The notes under the pieces are model-generated. The model searched no databases and was not told where the DNA came from. It saw only the letters and a list, made by a program, of their open reading frames with translations. From Xanthomonas sp. F10 (lineage in GTDB: Bacteria; Pseudomonadota; Gammaproteobacteria; Xanthomonadales; Xanthomonadaceae): a stretch of 64,000 bases of DNA. Made by a program: the position numbers and the translations under genes. Within the stretch, counting starts at the first letter, position 1. Every line of letters begins with the position of its first letter. The stretch is from the NCBI RefSeq assembly GCF_014206815.1, contig NZ_JACHNP010000001.1:2136456-2200455 (forward strand), in the 5' to 3' direction. Shown here in pieces: positions 18,209-27,355 of this stretch.

Positions 18209-18315
18209 ACTGTGATTTCACCCACATTCATAATTACGAAAATTTAACCTTATTTGAACTTCCTATTTCTGTCTACAAGGCATGATCCCCCATCGTTTTA
18301 TTTTGTGATCCAAGC
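18209..18315 (+). promoter_or_regulatory. AT-rich leader region between NlpC/P60 genes
   Basis: This short stretch is strikingly AT-rich for the window and is the best promoter-like DNA between the two NlpC/P60 genes. A TTGAAC hexamer is at 18254-18259, but no convincing -10 element follows at standard spacing. An eight-codon open frame (ATG 18282, stop ending 18308, peptide MIPHRFIL) ends 7 bases before the next gene's GTG. AAGG is only one base before this ATG, so its translation is doubtful. Confidence 0.35.
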
Positions 18316-19152
18316 GTGACGACCGAAGCCCAGACCTCTCCAGGCAAGACCGCCGTTCCCCGCCGGACCGCTTTCCGCCTCTTCTGCACCGCCTCGCTCT
18401 GTTTCTCGGCCCTCCCAGCCCTGGCCCAGACCGCTCCCGCCGACACCGTCGTCCCGGAAGCGATCGCGACCGTCGCCCCCGCTCCGGCCCAGGTCGGCGC
18501 CGCCGCGACCACCGCACCGGCCGCCGCGCAGACCAGCACTCCCATCGCCTCGGCCAAGCCGGCCGCCGCCAATCAGGCGCCCGCGCCGTCGCGCAGCAAG
18601 GCCGACGCTGCCGCCACCGCCACCCTGGCCGCCCTGCTGCCGCACCTGGCCGCCAACGACACCATCCCGCTGATGGACCGCTCGGCGATGTTCGCCGGCG
18701 ACATCAGCCGCCTGCTGGCCAACTACGACGTCTCCCAGCCGGTCCCGCGCGAAGGCGTGGTGCCGGGCGGCGACAAGGTCCAGTCCGTGCTCAAGCGCGC
18801 CATGGCGCTGCTGGGCACCCCGTACCGCTGGGGCGGCGAAGACACCGAAGGCTTCGACTGCAGCGGCCTGGTCGGCTACGTGTTCCGCACCGCGCTGGGC
18901 ATCGAGCTGCCGCGCGTGTCGCGCGAGATGGCCCGCGAGGCCAACGCCCAGCTGATCAAGGACCGCGACGCGCTGGCGCCGGGCGACCTGGTGTTCTTCG
19001 GCCGCAAGGGCCGCGTCGACCACGTCGGCCTGTACGTCGGCGAGGGCCGCTTCCTGCACGCCCCCAGCCGCGGCAAGGACGTGCGCGTGGACACGCTGAC
19101 CTCGGGCTACTGGGGCGAAAAGTTCGTGCAGGCGCGCCGCGTGGCGATGTAA
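18316..19152 (+). CDS. Secreted NlpC/P60 family peptidoglycan hydrolase
   Basis: Periplasmic NlpC/P60 cysteine peptidase, 278 residues. The GTG start at 18316 gives a long signal peptide ending ALAQ (about residue 38). A low-complexity Ala/Pro/Thr linker (about 39-100) leads to a short helical segment and the catalytic domain, which contains GTPYRWGG, FDCSGLVGYV (nucleophile Cys) and VDHVGLYVGEGRFLHAPS (catalytic His). It is a paralogue of the preceding lipoprotein but not lipid-anchored. No good ribosome-binding site precedes the GTG. A terminator follows. Confidence 0.9.
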   Translation: MTTEAQTSPGKTAVPRRTAFRLFCTASLCFSALPALAQTAPADTVVPEAIATVAPAPAQVGAAATTAPAAAQTSTPIASAKPAAANQAPAPSRSKADAAATATLAALLPHLAANDTIPLMDRSAMFAGDISRLLANYDVSQPVPREGVVPGGDKVQSVLKRAMALLGTPYRWGGEDTEGFDCSGLVGYVFRTALGIELPRVSREMAREANAQLIKDRDALAPGDLVFFGRKGRVDHVGLYVGEGRFLHAPSRGKDVRVDTLTSGYWGEKFVQARRVAM

Positions 19153-19178
19153 GCCGTCCCGTCTGCAGACATTTCAGG

Positions 19179-19206
19179 AAAGGCCGCTGGCGACAGCGGC
19201 CTTTTT
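19179..19206 (+). terminator. Intrinsic terminator after second NlpC/P60 gene
   Basis: Stem AAAGGCCGCTG/CAGCGGCCTTT with a GCGA tetraloop, followed by TTTTT, starts 27 bases after the stop codon. Confidence 0.88.
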
Positions 19207-19579
19207 CGTTGTGGGGATTCGCGGCCACCTGGCTGGCCGCCGCACCACGGGCGCACGGCGTCGCCCGCGGGAGACGGCGACGAGCGGGCTAGCGTCGCCG
19301 TGGCCAGTAACACCTGCCCGCGCAGCCACGGAGACCAGCCGGCACGGCCGCACCTGGCATGCCGCGACTTGCGCTGCGCCGGCGGGACTCGCCGCATTGC
19401 CCGCTGCAGTTGCGCGCTGTCCGCATGAGCGTCATTGCCGCCGTCCGCATTGCCCACCGGCACGTTACGCTGGGCGGCCTCGATCGCGTCAGCCGAACTT
19501 CGATGACAGCACTTCCCTCGCCTGCCCTGCAGGTCTGCCATGCGGCCGCGTCCTGGCCGCGCCAACGGGCGCTGCGCTG
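19207..19579. other. Intergenic region without recognised features
   Basis: 373 bases between the terminator and the nucleotidyltransferase gene. Open frames here have no homologue I recognise and no ribosome-binding sites. No REP copy, hairpin or clear promoter was found; it presumably contains the promoter of the downstream gene. Confidence 0.5.
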
Positions 19580-20329
19580 ATGCCGACCGCCCCCACCCTG
19601 CCCACGCACGCACAGGCACTGGCGCTCGCGCACTCGCTGTTGTCCACCCGTTACGCCGACGCGGCCTTCGGCTTCGCCGCCGGCTCGATCCTGCGCGGCG
19701 AAGGCACGCACCTGTCCGATCTCGACCTGGTCGTGGTCTATGCGCATCTGCCGGCCGCACGCCGCGAATCGTTCCTGACCGGCGGCGTGCCGGTCGAGGC
19801 CTTCGTGCACGATCCAGGCACGCTGGCCTGGTTCCTCGATGAGGACGCAGCGCGCGGCCGTCCCAGCCTGCTGCACATGATCGCCGAGGGCCACATCGTC
19901 GGCACGGCGACAGACGCGGCCCACGCCCTGCAAGCCCAGGTCGCCGCGCGGCTGCAGGCCGGGCCGCCGGCGCTGACGCCGGCGCAACGGGACGCGCTGC
20001 GCTACGAGATCACCGACCTGATCGACGACCTGTGCGGCGAGCGCAGCGCCGCCGAGATCGTCGCGATCGGCGCCCTGCTGCATCCGCGCCTGGCGGAACT
20101 GGCGCTGCGCGGGCGCGGCCACTGGTACGGCAGCGGCAAGTGGGTGCCGCGCCTGCTGGCACGGATGGACCCGGCGGTGGGCGCACGGTTCGAGCAGGCC
20201 TTCGCCACGCTGTTCGCCAGCGCCGACTGCGCGCCGGTGCTGGCCCTGGCGCAACAGGAACTGGCCGCGCACGGCGGCCGCCTGTTCGATGGCGACTGCC
20301 GCACCGCGCCGGCGGACTGGCGCGCGTAA
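19580..20329 (+). CDS. Nucleotidyltransferase-domain protein
   Basis: 249-residue protein with the minimal nucleotidyltransferase signature Gly35-Ser36 followed by Ser46-Asp47-x-Asp49 (SDLDLVVVY), as in kanamycin-nucleotidyltransferase and polymerase-beta-like enzymes. This suggests transfer of a nucleotide to an unknown acceptor. A helical C-terminal half (about residues 140-240) follows, resembling the substrate-binding bundle of such enzymes. It is monocistronic and convergent with the thioesterase gene, with only 9 bases between stops. It is not a MNT/HEPN toxin-antitoxin pair because no HEPN partner is adjacent. Confidence 0.8.
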   Translation: MPTAPTLPTHAQALALAHSLLSTRYADAAFGFAAGSILRGEGTHLSDLDLVVVYAHLPAARRESFLTGGVPVEAFVHDPGTLAWFLDEDAARGRPSLLHMIAEGHIVGTATDAAHALQAQVAARLQAGPPALTPAQRDALRYEITDLIDDLCGERSAAEIVAIGALLHPRLAELALRGRGHWYGSGKWVPRLLARMDPAVGARFEQAFATLFASADCAPVLALAQQELAAHGGRLFDGDCRTAPADWRA

Positions 20330-20338
20330 GGTTCGCGC

Positions 20339-20818
20339 TCAGCCGTGGTAGTGGGCGATGGTGTCCTCGATGCCCTTGCTCAGCTCCATCACCTTCTGCG
20401 CGTACTCGGCCAGGCGATGGTCTTCCGGCGTGTCCGGATGCCAGGCCGGCACCGCGGTCGGCCGGCCTTCGACGCCGTCCAGGGCCACGAACACGATGAT
20501 GCAATGGGTGCACAGGCGCGGCTCGCCGCCCATCGGATCGCGGGCGCGCACCTCGATGGCGAAATGCATGCTGCTGGTACCGGTGTGGACCAGCTTGGCG
20601 CTGACCGTGACCATGTCGCTGATGCGGATCGGCGCGACGAAACGGATGCCGCCCACCGCCACGGTCACGCTGTAGTGGCCGCTCCAGCCCACCGCGGCGG
20701 CGTAGCCGACCTGGTCGATCCACTTCATCACCACGCCGCCGTGGACCTTGCCGCCGTAGTTGACGTCGATCGGTTCGGCCAGGAAGCGGAAGGTCAGTTC
20801 GCGTTGGGTGCCGCTCAT
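20339..20818 (-). CDS. Acyl-CoA thioesterase, hotdog fold (YciA/BACH-like)
   Basis: Predicted to hydrolyse acyl-CoA thioesters. The 159-residue protein has one hotdog domain with the BACH/YciA-type core VNYGGKVHGGVVMKWIDQVG (His26-Gly-Gly loop) and DMVTVSAKLVHTGTSSMHF. The C-terminal helix ends LSKGIEDTIAHYHG. The start is the ATG ending 20818, giving a length typical of YciA-like proteins. Minus-strand neighbours are 112 bases upstream. Confidence 0.9.
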   Translation of the reverse strand: MSGTQRELTFRFLAEPIDVNYGGKVHGGVVMKWIDQVGYAAAVGWSGHYSVTVAVGGIRFVAPIRISDMVTVSAKLVHTGTSSMHFAIEVRARDPMGGEPRLCTHCIIVFVALDGVEGRPTAVPAWHPDTPEDHRLAEYAQKVMELSKGIEDTIAHYHG

Positions 20819-20930
20819 CGGGAGTCCATGCAGGGGAAGAAGGCGGCAGTCTGCCATGCGCCGACGCCGCCAATCGCAATGGCGGCGCAATGGGCTGCGG
20901 CCACGGCCGCGCTGGCGGCCGACGGGTCGG

Positions 20931-21767
20931 CTACGCCGCGGCCAGCGCCAGGTTGTCGCGCTTGCGGATGCACAGCCACGGGAAATGCGGCTGGCGCCAG
21001 CGCAGCGCGCGCAGGCAGCGCGCGGACCAGCGGCGCGGGTCGAACAACCGGCGCAGCACGATGCCGTCCAGCACTGCGTCGGTGTGCTGGTGGTACTGCT
21101 GCGCCAGTTCGGCGCAGCCCAGGTCGCTGAAGTAGCGCAGGCTGCGCGCGGCGCTGGCCCGGGCCTGGTCGGCGTCGGCGTAGAACGGACTGTCGAGGAT
21201 ATGCAGTTCGCCGTCGTGCTGCAGCAGCTGCAGCAGGCGCGCGATCAGCGCACGCGGGTCGGCGAAGTACTGGAGGCAGGCCGGCACCACCACCACATCG
21301 AACCGCTGCGTCGGCAGCGGCAGGCGCAGGATGTCGCCGGCGACGAAGCTCAGCCGCGGCTCGGCGGCGAACACCCGCGCCGCCTGCGCCAGTTCGGTGC
21401 GATTGACGTCGACGCCGCAGACCTCGCGCTGCAGGCCGCTGGCCAGGCGATGCGACAGCCAGCCGTTGCCGCAGCCCAGTTCCAGCAGCGGCCCGTCGCC
21501 GCCGCGCGCACGCAGATGGCGCAGCAGGCGCCGGCACGATTCGGCACGCACCCGCCATTCGTGGCTGGCGCCGAGCGCGCCGGACGGCTGCGGCAGCATG
21601 CGCACCTGCGCATCGCTGTAGAGCCGGCCTTCGCGTCGGCGCACCTCGAGATACCGCTGCTCGAACGGGTCGTCCGGCAACGCGTCGTGCACCAGCACGC
21701 CCTCGCGCAGCGTCAGCCCCGGCAACTGCCGCAGCTGCGCGCGCAGACGCTCGACAGGCGCGCTCAC
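20931..21767 (-). CDS. Class I SAM-dependent methyltransferase
   Basis: Predicted methyltransferase of about 278 residues. SAM-binding motif I LLELGCGNG is at residues 94-102, motif II DVN follows, and the later VVVPACLQYF matches motif IV/post-motif. The N-terminal 70 residues (PDDPFEQRYLEVRRREGRLYSD) are not a recognised domain. I used the GTG ending 21767, just after the symporter stop. An ATG ending 21824 would overlap the symporter by 50 bases. The substrate is unknown. It is probably cotranscribed with the symporter. Confidence 0.82.
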   Translation of the reverse strand: MSAPVERLRAQLRQLPGLTLREGVLVHDALPDDPFEQRYLEVRRREGRLYSDAQVRMLPQPSGALGASHEWRVRAESCRRLLRHLRARGGDGPLLELGCGNGWLSHRLASGLQREVCGVDVNRTELAQAARVFAAEPRLSFVAGDILRLPLPTQRFDVVVVPACLQYFADPRALIARLLQLLQHDGELHILDSPFYADADQARASAARSLRYFSDLGCAELAQQYHQHTDAVLDGIVLRRLFDPRRWSARCLRALRWRQPHFPWLCIRKRDNLALAAA

Positions 21768-21774
21768 GGCAGCA

Positions 21775-23115
21775 TCAACGCACCTGGCCGGAACCGTTGA
21801 CCGGCGGATCTTCCAGGCCGACATTGCTCGGGGCCGCCTCGTAGATGGTGCGGTCGAGCAGGCCGGTTTCCTTGGCCACCAGCACCGGCACCAGCATCTG
21901 CCCGGTCACGTTGGTCATGGTGCGCATCATGTCCAGCACGCGGTCGATGGCGTACAGGTAGCCGATCACCTCCAGCGGCAGGTTGGCCGCACTCAGCACC
22001 ACCGTGGCCATCACCACCGCGGTGCCGGGCACGCCGGCGGTGCCGAAGCTGCCCAGCACCGAGGCGATCAGCACCACGAAGTACTGGTTGGCGGTCAGCG
22101 GCACGCCGGTGTACTGGGCGATGAACACCGCGCACAGCGCCGGGAAGATCGCGCCGCAGCCATCCATCTTGATGCTCGCGCCCAGCGGCACCGCGAACGC
22201 CGCGTAGTCCTTGTTGACGCCGAGATTGTGGGTGATCGAGCGCAGCGCCACCGGCATCGCGGCGAAGCTGGAGGAACTGACGAAGGCCACCTGCATGCCC
22301 GGCGCGGCGCCGCGGAAGAACTTCCACGGGTTCAAGCCATGCACCAGCAGCAGGCCGCTGTAGACCACCACGATGTGGATCGCGCAGGCCAGATACAGCG
22401 CCAGCACGAAATTGCCGAACGGCAGCAGCTTGCCGAAGCCGTAGCCGCCGACCAGTGCGGCGATCAGGCCGAAGGTCCCGAGCGGGGTCATCTCCAGCAC
22501 GAAGCGGGTGACCTGGATCATGATCTCGCTCATCTGCTTGGTGAGCTTGCGCGCCTCGGCCACGCGCTCGCCGAGCTTGACCATGGCGAAACCAAGCAGC
22601 GCGGCGAAGAAGATCACCGGCAGGATCGAGCCGCGTCCGGCCGCCAGCACGGTTTCGCCGGCGGCATTGGTCTTGGTGCCGATGCCGGTCAGCGCGTAGA
22701 ACGGATTGGACGGCACCACGTCGAGCAGCACCTGCACCGGGCTGGGCACGTCGCCCGGTTTCCAGGCGCTGTCCACGCGCAGGCCCAGGTGGCCGGCCCC
22801 TGGCTGCAGCACGGTGCCCACGGCCAGGCCGACGCCGACCGCCAGCGCCGCGGTGACCACGAACCACAGGAAGGTGCGCCCGCCCAGCTTGGCCACCGAC
22901 TGCTGCCCGTGCAGCGCCGAGATCGCATTGATGACCGCGAAGAACACCAGCGGCACCGCGATCATCTTGATCAGGGTGACGTACAGATCGCCCAGCGGCT
23001 TGAACCAGGTTTCCGCGGTCGGCCCCAGCGCCCAGCCGGCCAGGGCGCCCAGCACGAAGCCGGCGACCACGCGCTGCCAGAACGGAATGCGTAACCAGGC
23101 CGTCACCAGTTTCAT
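21775..23115 (-). CDS. Dicarboxylate/amino acid:cation symporter (DAACS family)
   Basis: Inner-membrane sodium- or proton-coupled carrier for dicarboxylates or acidic amino acids, 446 residues. The Glt-type hallmarks are present: the serine-rich hairpin loop (FVSSSSFAAMPVA), the MDGCGAIFPALCAVF segment of helix 7 and the AGVPGTAVVMATVV hairpin 2 region. The start ATG ending 23115 precedes KLVTAWLRIPFWQRV, the normal opening of this family; longer readings only add non-conserved residues. It is divergent from the alkaline phosphatase gene. Confidence 0.93.
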   Translation of the reverse strand: MKLVTAWLRIPFWQRVVAGFVLGALAGWALGPTAETWFKPLGDLYVTLIKMIAVPLVFFAVINAISALHGQQSVAKLGGRTFLWFVVTAALAVGVGLAVGTVLQPGAGHLGLRVDSAWKPGDVPSPVQVLLDVVPSNPFYALTGIGTKTNAAGETVLAAGRGSILPVIFFAALLGFAMVKLGERVAEARKLTKQMSEIMIQVTRFVLEMTPLGTFGLIAALVGGYGFGKLLPFGNFVLALYLACAIHIVVVYSGLLLVHGLNPWKFFRGAAPGMQVAFVSSSSFAAMPVALRSITHNLGVNKDYAAFAVPLGASIKMDGCGAIFPALCAVFIAQYTGVPLTANQYFVVLIASVLGSFGTAGVPGTAVVMATVVLSAANLPLEVIGYLYAIDRVLDMMRTMTNVTGQMLVPVLVAKETGLLDRTIYEAAPSNVGLEDPPVNGSGQVR

Positions 23116-23266
23116 CGACGCTGTCCAGAAATCTCGGGGGTTTCGCACGATAGCGCACCCCGGCGGCAACGACGACGCCATGGCTGGAAAGGCGCGATGT
23201 CATCGGCGTGCCTTGTCGCAACCGGCATAATGCGGGGGACTTCGTTGTTCAGGACCCGTTCCGCGT

Positions 23267-24973
23267 ATGCGCCTTCCCGTTTCCGCCCTCGCCGCCGCCT
23301 CCACCTTGCTGCTGGGTGCCTGCGCCAGCGCGCCGCACGCGCCGGCCGCCAGCGCCAACGTCGCGCCGATCATCGTCCCCGCCGTCGCCCATCCGGCCGG
23401 CGAGACCCCGGCCTGGTGGTACCGCAGCGGCGCGGCCAAGGCCGCCAACAACGGCGCCATTCGCGGCAAGGCCAAGAACGTGATCCTGTTCCTGGGCGAC
23501 GGCATGAGCCTGACCACGGTCGCCGCCGCGCGCATCCTCGACGGCCAGCGCAAGGGCGCCTCCGGCGAGGAGAACCAGCTGTCGTGGGAGGCGTTCCCCG
23601 CCACCGCGCTGAGCAAGACCTACAACACCGATTCGCAGACGCCCGACTCGGCCGGCACCATGACCTCGATCACCACCGGGGTGAAGACCCACATGGGCGC
23701 GATCGGCGTGGCCGCCGGCAAGCGCGACGCCTGCGCCGACAGCCTCGGCAAGCAGTTGCTGAGCTGGCTGGAACTGGCCGACAGTGCCGGCATGGGCACC
23801 GGCATCGTCACCACCACCCGGCTGACCCACGCCACCCCGGCCGCGACCTATGCGCACGTGCCCGAGCGCAACTGGGAAAGCGATGCCGACCTGCCGGAGA
23901 AGGCGGTCGCCGAGGGCTGCCGCGACATCGCCCAGCAGATGGTCGGCGCGCGCTTCGGGCGCGGCCCGCAGGTGATGCTGGCCGGCGGCCGCGGCCAGTT
24001 CACCACCGTCGAACAGCGCGACCCGGAGTACGACGACAAGGTCGGCCTGCGCCTGGACGGCCGCGACCTGGTCGGCGAATGGCGCCAGCGCCATCCGCAG
24101 GGCGCCTACGTGTGGACCCGCGGGCAACTGGAGGCGGCGCAGAACGCACCGGCGCTGCTCGGCCTGTTCGAGCCGGACCATATGCAGTTCGACCACGACC
24201 GCGACCGCAGCGCCAACGGCGACCCGAGCCTGGCCGAGATGACCCGCGCCGCGATCCGCACCCTGTCGCAGGACAAGAACGGCTACGTGCTGATGGTCGA
24301 AGGCGGCCGCATCGATCACGCGCACCACGCCGGCAACGCCTACCGTGCGCTGGACGAGACCATCGCGCTGTCGCAGGCGGTGCAGGCCGCGGCGGATGCG
24401 ACCTCGGCCGAGGACACGCTGATCATCGTCACCGCCGACCACTCGCACACGCTGAACTTCGTCGGCTATCCGCAGCGCGGCAACCCGATCCTGGGCAAGG
24501 TGCGCGGCACCAGCGGCGAGGACGCCAACACCGGCGACCTGGCGCTGGACGGCAACGGCCAGCCCTACGCCACGCTCAGCTACGCCAACGGCCCCGGCTA
24601 CACCGGCGCCAGCAACCAGCAGCTGGCCGGGGTCAAGACCTTCCCGCATGCGCCGAGCAGCTTCGAGCCGGCCAACGGCCGTCCCGACCTGACCCATGTC
24701 GACACCGAAAGCCCGGACTTCATGCAGGAAGCGCTGGTGCCGACCAAGGCCGAGACCCACGGCGGCGACGACGTCGGCATCTGGGCGCGCGGCCCCGGCA
24801 GCAACGCGTTCCGCGGCAGTCTGGAAGAAAACGTGATCTACCACGTGATCGTGCAGGCCACACCGACGCTGCGCGCGCGGCTGTGCCAGGCCGGCACCTG
24901 CAACGGCGATGGGGTGCCGGTGGAGTTGCCCAAGCCGGCGGCGTTCATGACCAGCGCCGCGACTGCGCAATGA
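23267..24973 (+). CDS. Alkaline phosphatase (PhoA superfamily) lipoprotein
   Basis: Periplasmic phosphomonoesterase, 568 residues, with a lipoprotein signal ending LGAC (Cys19). Family motifs appear in order: FLGDGMS (metal Asp), TPDSAGTMT with phosphorylated Ser128, GGRIDHAHHAGN, TADHSHT and ETHGGDDVGIWARGPGS, so zinc and magnesium ligands look complete. A cysteine pair near the C terminus (LCQAGTC) may form a disulfide. Its stop overlaps the start of the following secreted WG-like gene (ATGA), implying co-translation. No recognisable Pho box was confirmed. Confidence 0.94.
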   Translation: MRLPVSALAAASTLLLGACASAPHAPAASANVAPIIVPAVAHPAGETPAWWYRSGAAKAANNGAIRGKAKNVILFLGDGMSLTTVAAARILDGQRKGASGEENQLSWEAFPATALSKTYNTDSQTPDSAGTMTSITTGVKTHMGAIGVAAGKRDACADSLGKQLLSWLELADSAGMGTGIVTTTRLTHATPAATYAHVPERNWESDADLPEKAVAEGCRDIAQQMVGARFGRGPQVMLAGGRGQFTTVEQRDPEYDDKVGLRLDGRDLVGEWRQRHPQGAYVWTRGQLEAAQNAPALLGLFEPDHMQFDHDRDRSANGDPSLAEMTRAAIRTLSQDKNGYVLMVEGGRIDHAHHAGNAYRALDETIALSQAVQAAADATSAEDTLIIVTADHSHTLNFVGYPQRGNPILGKVRGTSGEDANTGDLALDGNGQPYATLSYANGPGYTGASNQQLAGVKTFPHAPSSFEPANGRPDLTHVDTESPDFMQEALVPTKAETHGGDDVGIWARGPGSNAFRGSLEENVIYHVIVQATPTLRARLCQAGTCNGDGVPVELPKPAAFMTSAATAQ

Positions 24974-25545
24974 GCCGGCATCGGCTGCACGGCGGCCGCC
25001 TGCGCGGGGTCGTTGCGGTGTTCGCAGGGTTCGCTGCGTTTGCCGCGCTCGGCGCCGCGTCGGCGGCCACGGCGCAACCGGCCGCCGCGGCCTGCCGACT
25101 GGGCGACCCGAATAGCGACCGGCCGGTGGTGCCGGGCTGCCGGCTCGGCGCCGACGAACGCCTGGTACTGACGCCGCAGGCGCTGCGGCACCTGCATTTC
25201 GATCGCGACGGGCTGGCGCTGCTGAGCGTCGGCGCACGCTTCTACTACGTGCGCGCCGATGGCCGCAGCCTGCCGGTGATCACCTGGGACAACGGCCCGG
25301 ACGGCTTCGCCGAAGGTCTCACCCGCGGCATCGTCCACGGCCGCATCGGCTTCTACGACCGGCAACTGCGCGAGGTCATCGCGCCGGTCCACGACTTCGC
25401 CTGGCCGTTCGAGCACGGCGTCGCCGAGGTCTGCGATGGCTGCAGCGCCGGCACACCCGACGCCGACGGTCATACGCCGATGCAGGGTGGCCGCTGGTAC
25501 TCCATCGATCGCCATAACCGCGAAGTGCCGGCGCCGACGCGCTGA
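24970..25545 (+). CDS. Secreted WG-repeat-like protein coupled to alkaline phosphatase
   Basis: 191-residue exported protein of unknown function. A signal peptide (about residues 1-36, ending ATAQ) is followed by cysteines and a beta-rich region. The segment GRIGFYDRQLREVIAPVHDFAWPFEHGVAEVCDGC has the pattern of WG (KWG) repeats: Gly-x-Ile-x-Phe-x-Asp, Val-Ile-x-Pro, then aromatic/Phe-x-x-Gly-x-Ala-x-Val. Only one or two degenerate repeats are visible. The ATG overlaps the phosphatase stop by four bases, so the two products are probably made together. Confidence 0.8.
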   Translation: MSRHRLHGGRLRGVVAVFAGFAAFAALGAASAATAQPAAAACRLGDPNSDRPVVPGCRLGADERLVLTPQALRHLHFDRDGLALLSVGARFYYVRADGRSLPVITWDNGPDGFAEGLTRGIVHGRIGFYDRQLREVIAPVHDFAWPFEHGVAEVCDGCSAGTPDADGHTPMQGGRWYSIDRHNREVPAPTR

Positions 25546-25676
25546 GCCGATCTGCGAGCGCGGCATGGCCGCGTTGTCGCGGACAACGTCGCCAAGGCTG
25601 GTCCTCTGCAACGCGTCTCTTGCTGCAGCTCCACGATATCGGCGGAAGCGCATCGTCCGCGAGGTGAGACATTCCC

Positions 25677-25705
25677 GCGTCGGGACTGAAGTCCCTCCCA
25701 CAGGG
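25677..25705 (-). repeat. GTGG-headed REP palindrome
   Basis: Single minus-strand copy with core GGGACTGAAGTCCCTCCCAC. It lies in the 435-base gap (25546-25980) between the WG-like gene and tilS; outside this copy and the pair at 25842-25908 I see no gene in that gap. Confidence 0.8.
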
Positions 25706-25841
25706 AGCTGACTCACCTTTGCGCTGCTTCAGACGCCGTCGCGCGCTGGCCACAGGCCGGGCGTCGCGTGCTGGCGGTCGACACCGAGCACGCGCCCTGA
25801 CGAGCAGGCAACCGAATAGTCCCGGGTGCCGACACCTGCTT

Positions 25842-25908
25842 TTGTGGGAGGGACTTCAGTCCCGACGCGTCGAACTGACAGGCATCGGGACTGAAGTCCG
25901 TCCCACAA
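25842..25908. repeat. Inverted pair of GTGG-headed REP palindromes
   Basis: The plus copy (25842-25867, TTGTGGGAGGGACTTCAGTC core) and minus copy (25883-25908) face each other over 15 bases and could fold as one long hairpin 73 bases before tilS. The minus copy has one changed base (CCGTCCC). A REP dimer of this kind may terminate transcription or protect RNA ends. Confidence 0.85.
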
Positions 25909-25980
25909 CGCTGGTCGGGCTCAAAGACGTCGCCCTGGTCGCGCGTCGCGCTGGCAAGCGCTTGCGTCTACAGTGACGCG

Positions 25981-27324
25981 ATGGCTCCGCGCGTCTCCAC
26001 GTCCCCCTTGTCCGCCCTCGCCGCCGCACTGCCCGATCCGGCACCGGCGCCGCTGCTGCTCGGCTTCAGCGGCGGACTGGATTCGACCGTGCTGCTGCAC
26101 CTGCTCGCGCAACACCCTTCCTACCGCGCCGCCGGCCTGCGTGCGCTGCATGTGCACCACGGCCTGCATGCCGAGGCCGACGTCTGGGCCGCGCAGTGCG
26201 CGCAGGCCTGCGCGGCACTGGCGGTGCCGCTGCAGGTGGTGCGGGTGCAGGTGCCGCGCGACAGCGGCGATGGTCTGGAAGCGGCGGCGCGGCAGGCGCG
26301 GCGCCACGCCTTCGCGCAGGCGCTGCAGCCCGGCCAATGGCTGGCGCTGGCGCAACACCGCGACGACCAGGCCGAAACCTTCCTGCTGCGTGCGCTGCGC
26401 GCGTCCGGCCCGGATGGCCTGGCGGCGATGCAGGCACTGTCCGACTTCGCCGGCAGCCGCCTGTGGCGGCCGCTGCTGGCGCAGCCGCGCAGCGCGTTGC
26501 ACGCCTATGCACAGCAACACGGCCTGCAGTGGATCGACGACCCCAGCAATGCCGATCCCGGCTTCGATCGCAATTTCCTGCGGCTGCAGGTACTGCCGCT
26601 GCTGCGCCAGCGCTGGCCGCATGCCGACGCCGCCCTCGCCCGCAGCGCGGAGTTGTGCGCCGACGCCGGCGCGTTGTTGGACGCGGACGACCGCGCGGTG
26701 CTCGAGACCCTGCAGGACGCCGCAGGCACCCCGCTATCGATCGCCCCGCTGCGCGCCCTGCCCGCGGCACGGCGCGCGCGTGTACTGCGGCGCTGGATCG
26801 CGCAGGCCGGGCTGCCACCGTTGCCGGCAGCCGGCCTGGCCGCGATCGAACGCGACCTGCTGCAGCCGCGCGCCGACGCCGCGGCGCAGTTCGCCTGGCA
26901 TGGCGCCAGCGTGCGCAGTTGGCGCGACACGCTGTACGCCGAACACGACCTCGCGCCCTGGCCGGCCGACTGGCAGGCGCAGTGGGATGGTCGTGCGCCG
27001 CTACCGTTGCCCGACGGCCGCCGCCTGCGCCTGCTCGCCGACACCACGCTGGCCTTCGACACGCCGCTGCTGGTGCGCGCACGCCGCGGCGGCGAGCGCC
27101 TGCGCCTGCCTGGGCGTGCACAGTCGCAGTCGCTCAAGCACCTGCTGCAGACCCAGGCGCTACCGCCATGGGAGCGCCAACGGCTGCCGCTGCTGTTCGA
27201 CGCCACGCAACTGCTGGCCGCCGGCCCGGACCTGCTGGCCGCGCCGCTGCACGCCTGGCTGCAGGCACGCGCCGCACGCCTGGTGCTGGATCCGCTGACA
27301 GTGCCGGCGACAGCGTCGCATTGA
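25981..27324 (+). CDS. tilS: tRNA(Ile) lysidine synthetase
   Basis: Essential ATP-dependent enzyme that converts C34 of the CAU-anticodon tRNA-Ile to lysidine. The N-terminal PP-loop [10 protein letters not shown] (about residues 29-38) binds [12 protein letters not shown] and [22 protein letters not shown] are TilS-specific motifs, and a C-terminal TilS domain has [23 protein letters not shown]. Its 447 residues match the family. It opens a tilS-xseB-ispA run (31-base gap, then 11-base overlap). Confidence 0.96.
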   Translation: MAPRVSTSPLSALAAALPDPAPAPLLLGFSGGLDSTVLLHLLAQHPSYRAAGLRALHVHHGLHAEADVWAAQCAQACAALAVPLQVVRVQVPRDSGDGLEAAARQARRHAFAQALQPGQWLALAQHRDDQAETFLLRALRASGPDGLAAMQALSDFAGSRLWRPLLAQPRSALHAYAQQHGLQWIDDPSNADPGFDRNFLRLQVLPLLRQRWPHADAALARSAELCADAGALLDADDRAVLETLQDAAGTPLSIAPLRALPAARRARVLRRWIAQAGLPPLPAAGLAAIERDLLQPRADAAAQFAWHGASVRSWRDTLYAEHDLAPWPADWQAQWDGRAPLPLPDGRRLRLLADTTLAFDTPLLVRARRGGERLRLPGRAQSQSLKHLLQTQALPPWERQRLPLLFDATQLLAAGPDLLAAPLHAWLQARAARLVLDPLTVPATASH

Positions 27325-27355
27325 CCCTGCTGCCGCCGCCGCGCACACTTTCGCC

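Noticed and set aside
18209-18240. Clp/CRP-type site (TGTGA...TCAC) after the first NlpC/P60 gene
   Set aside because: The half-sites TGTGA and TCACC are only two bases apart instead of six, so they do not form the known operator.
19580-20818. Nucleotidyltransferase gene as a MNT/HEPN toxin-antitoxin pair
   Set aside because: The adjacent gene is a convergent hotdog thioesterase, not a HEPN protein, and the nucleotidyltransferase is much longer than MNT antitoxins.
20931-21824. Longer start for the methyltransferase at the ATG ending 21824
   Set aside because: It would overlap the upstream symporter by 50 bases and adds residues without domain similarity; the GTG just after the symporter stop fits better, though this is not certain.
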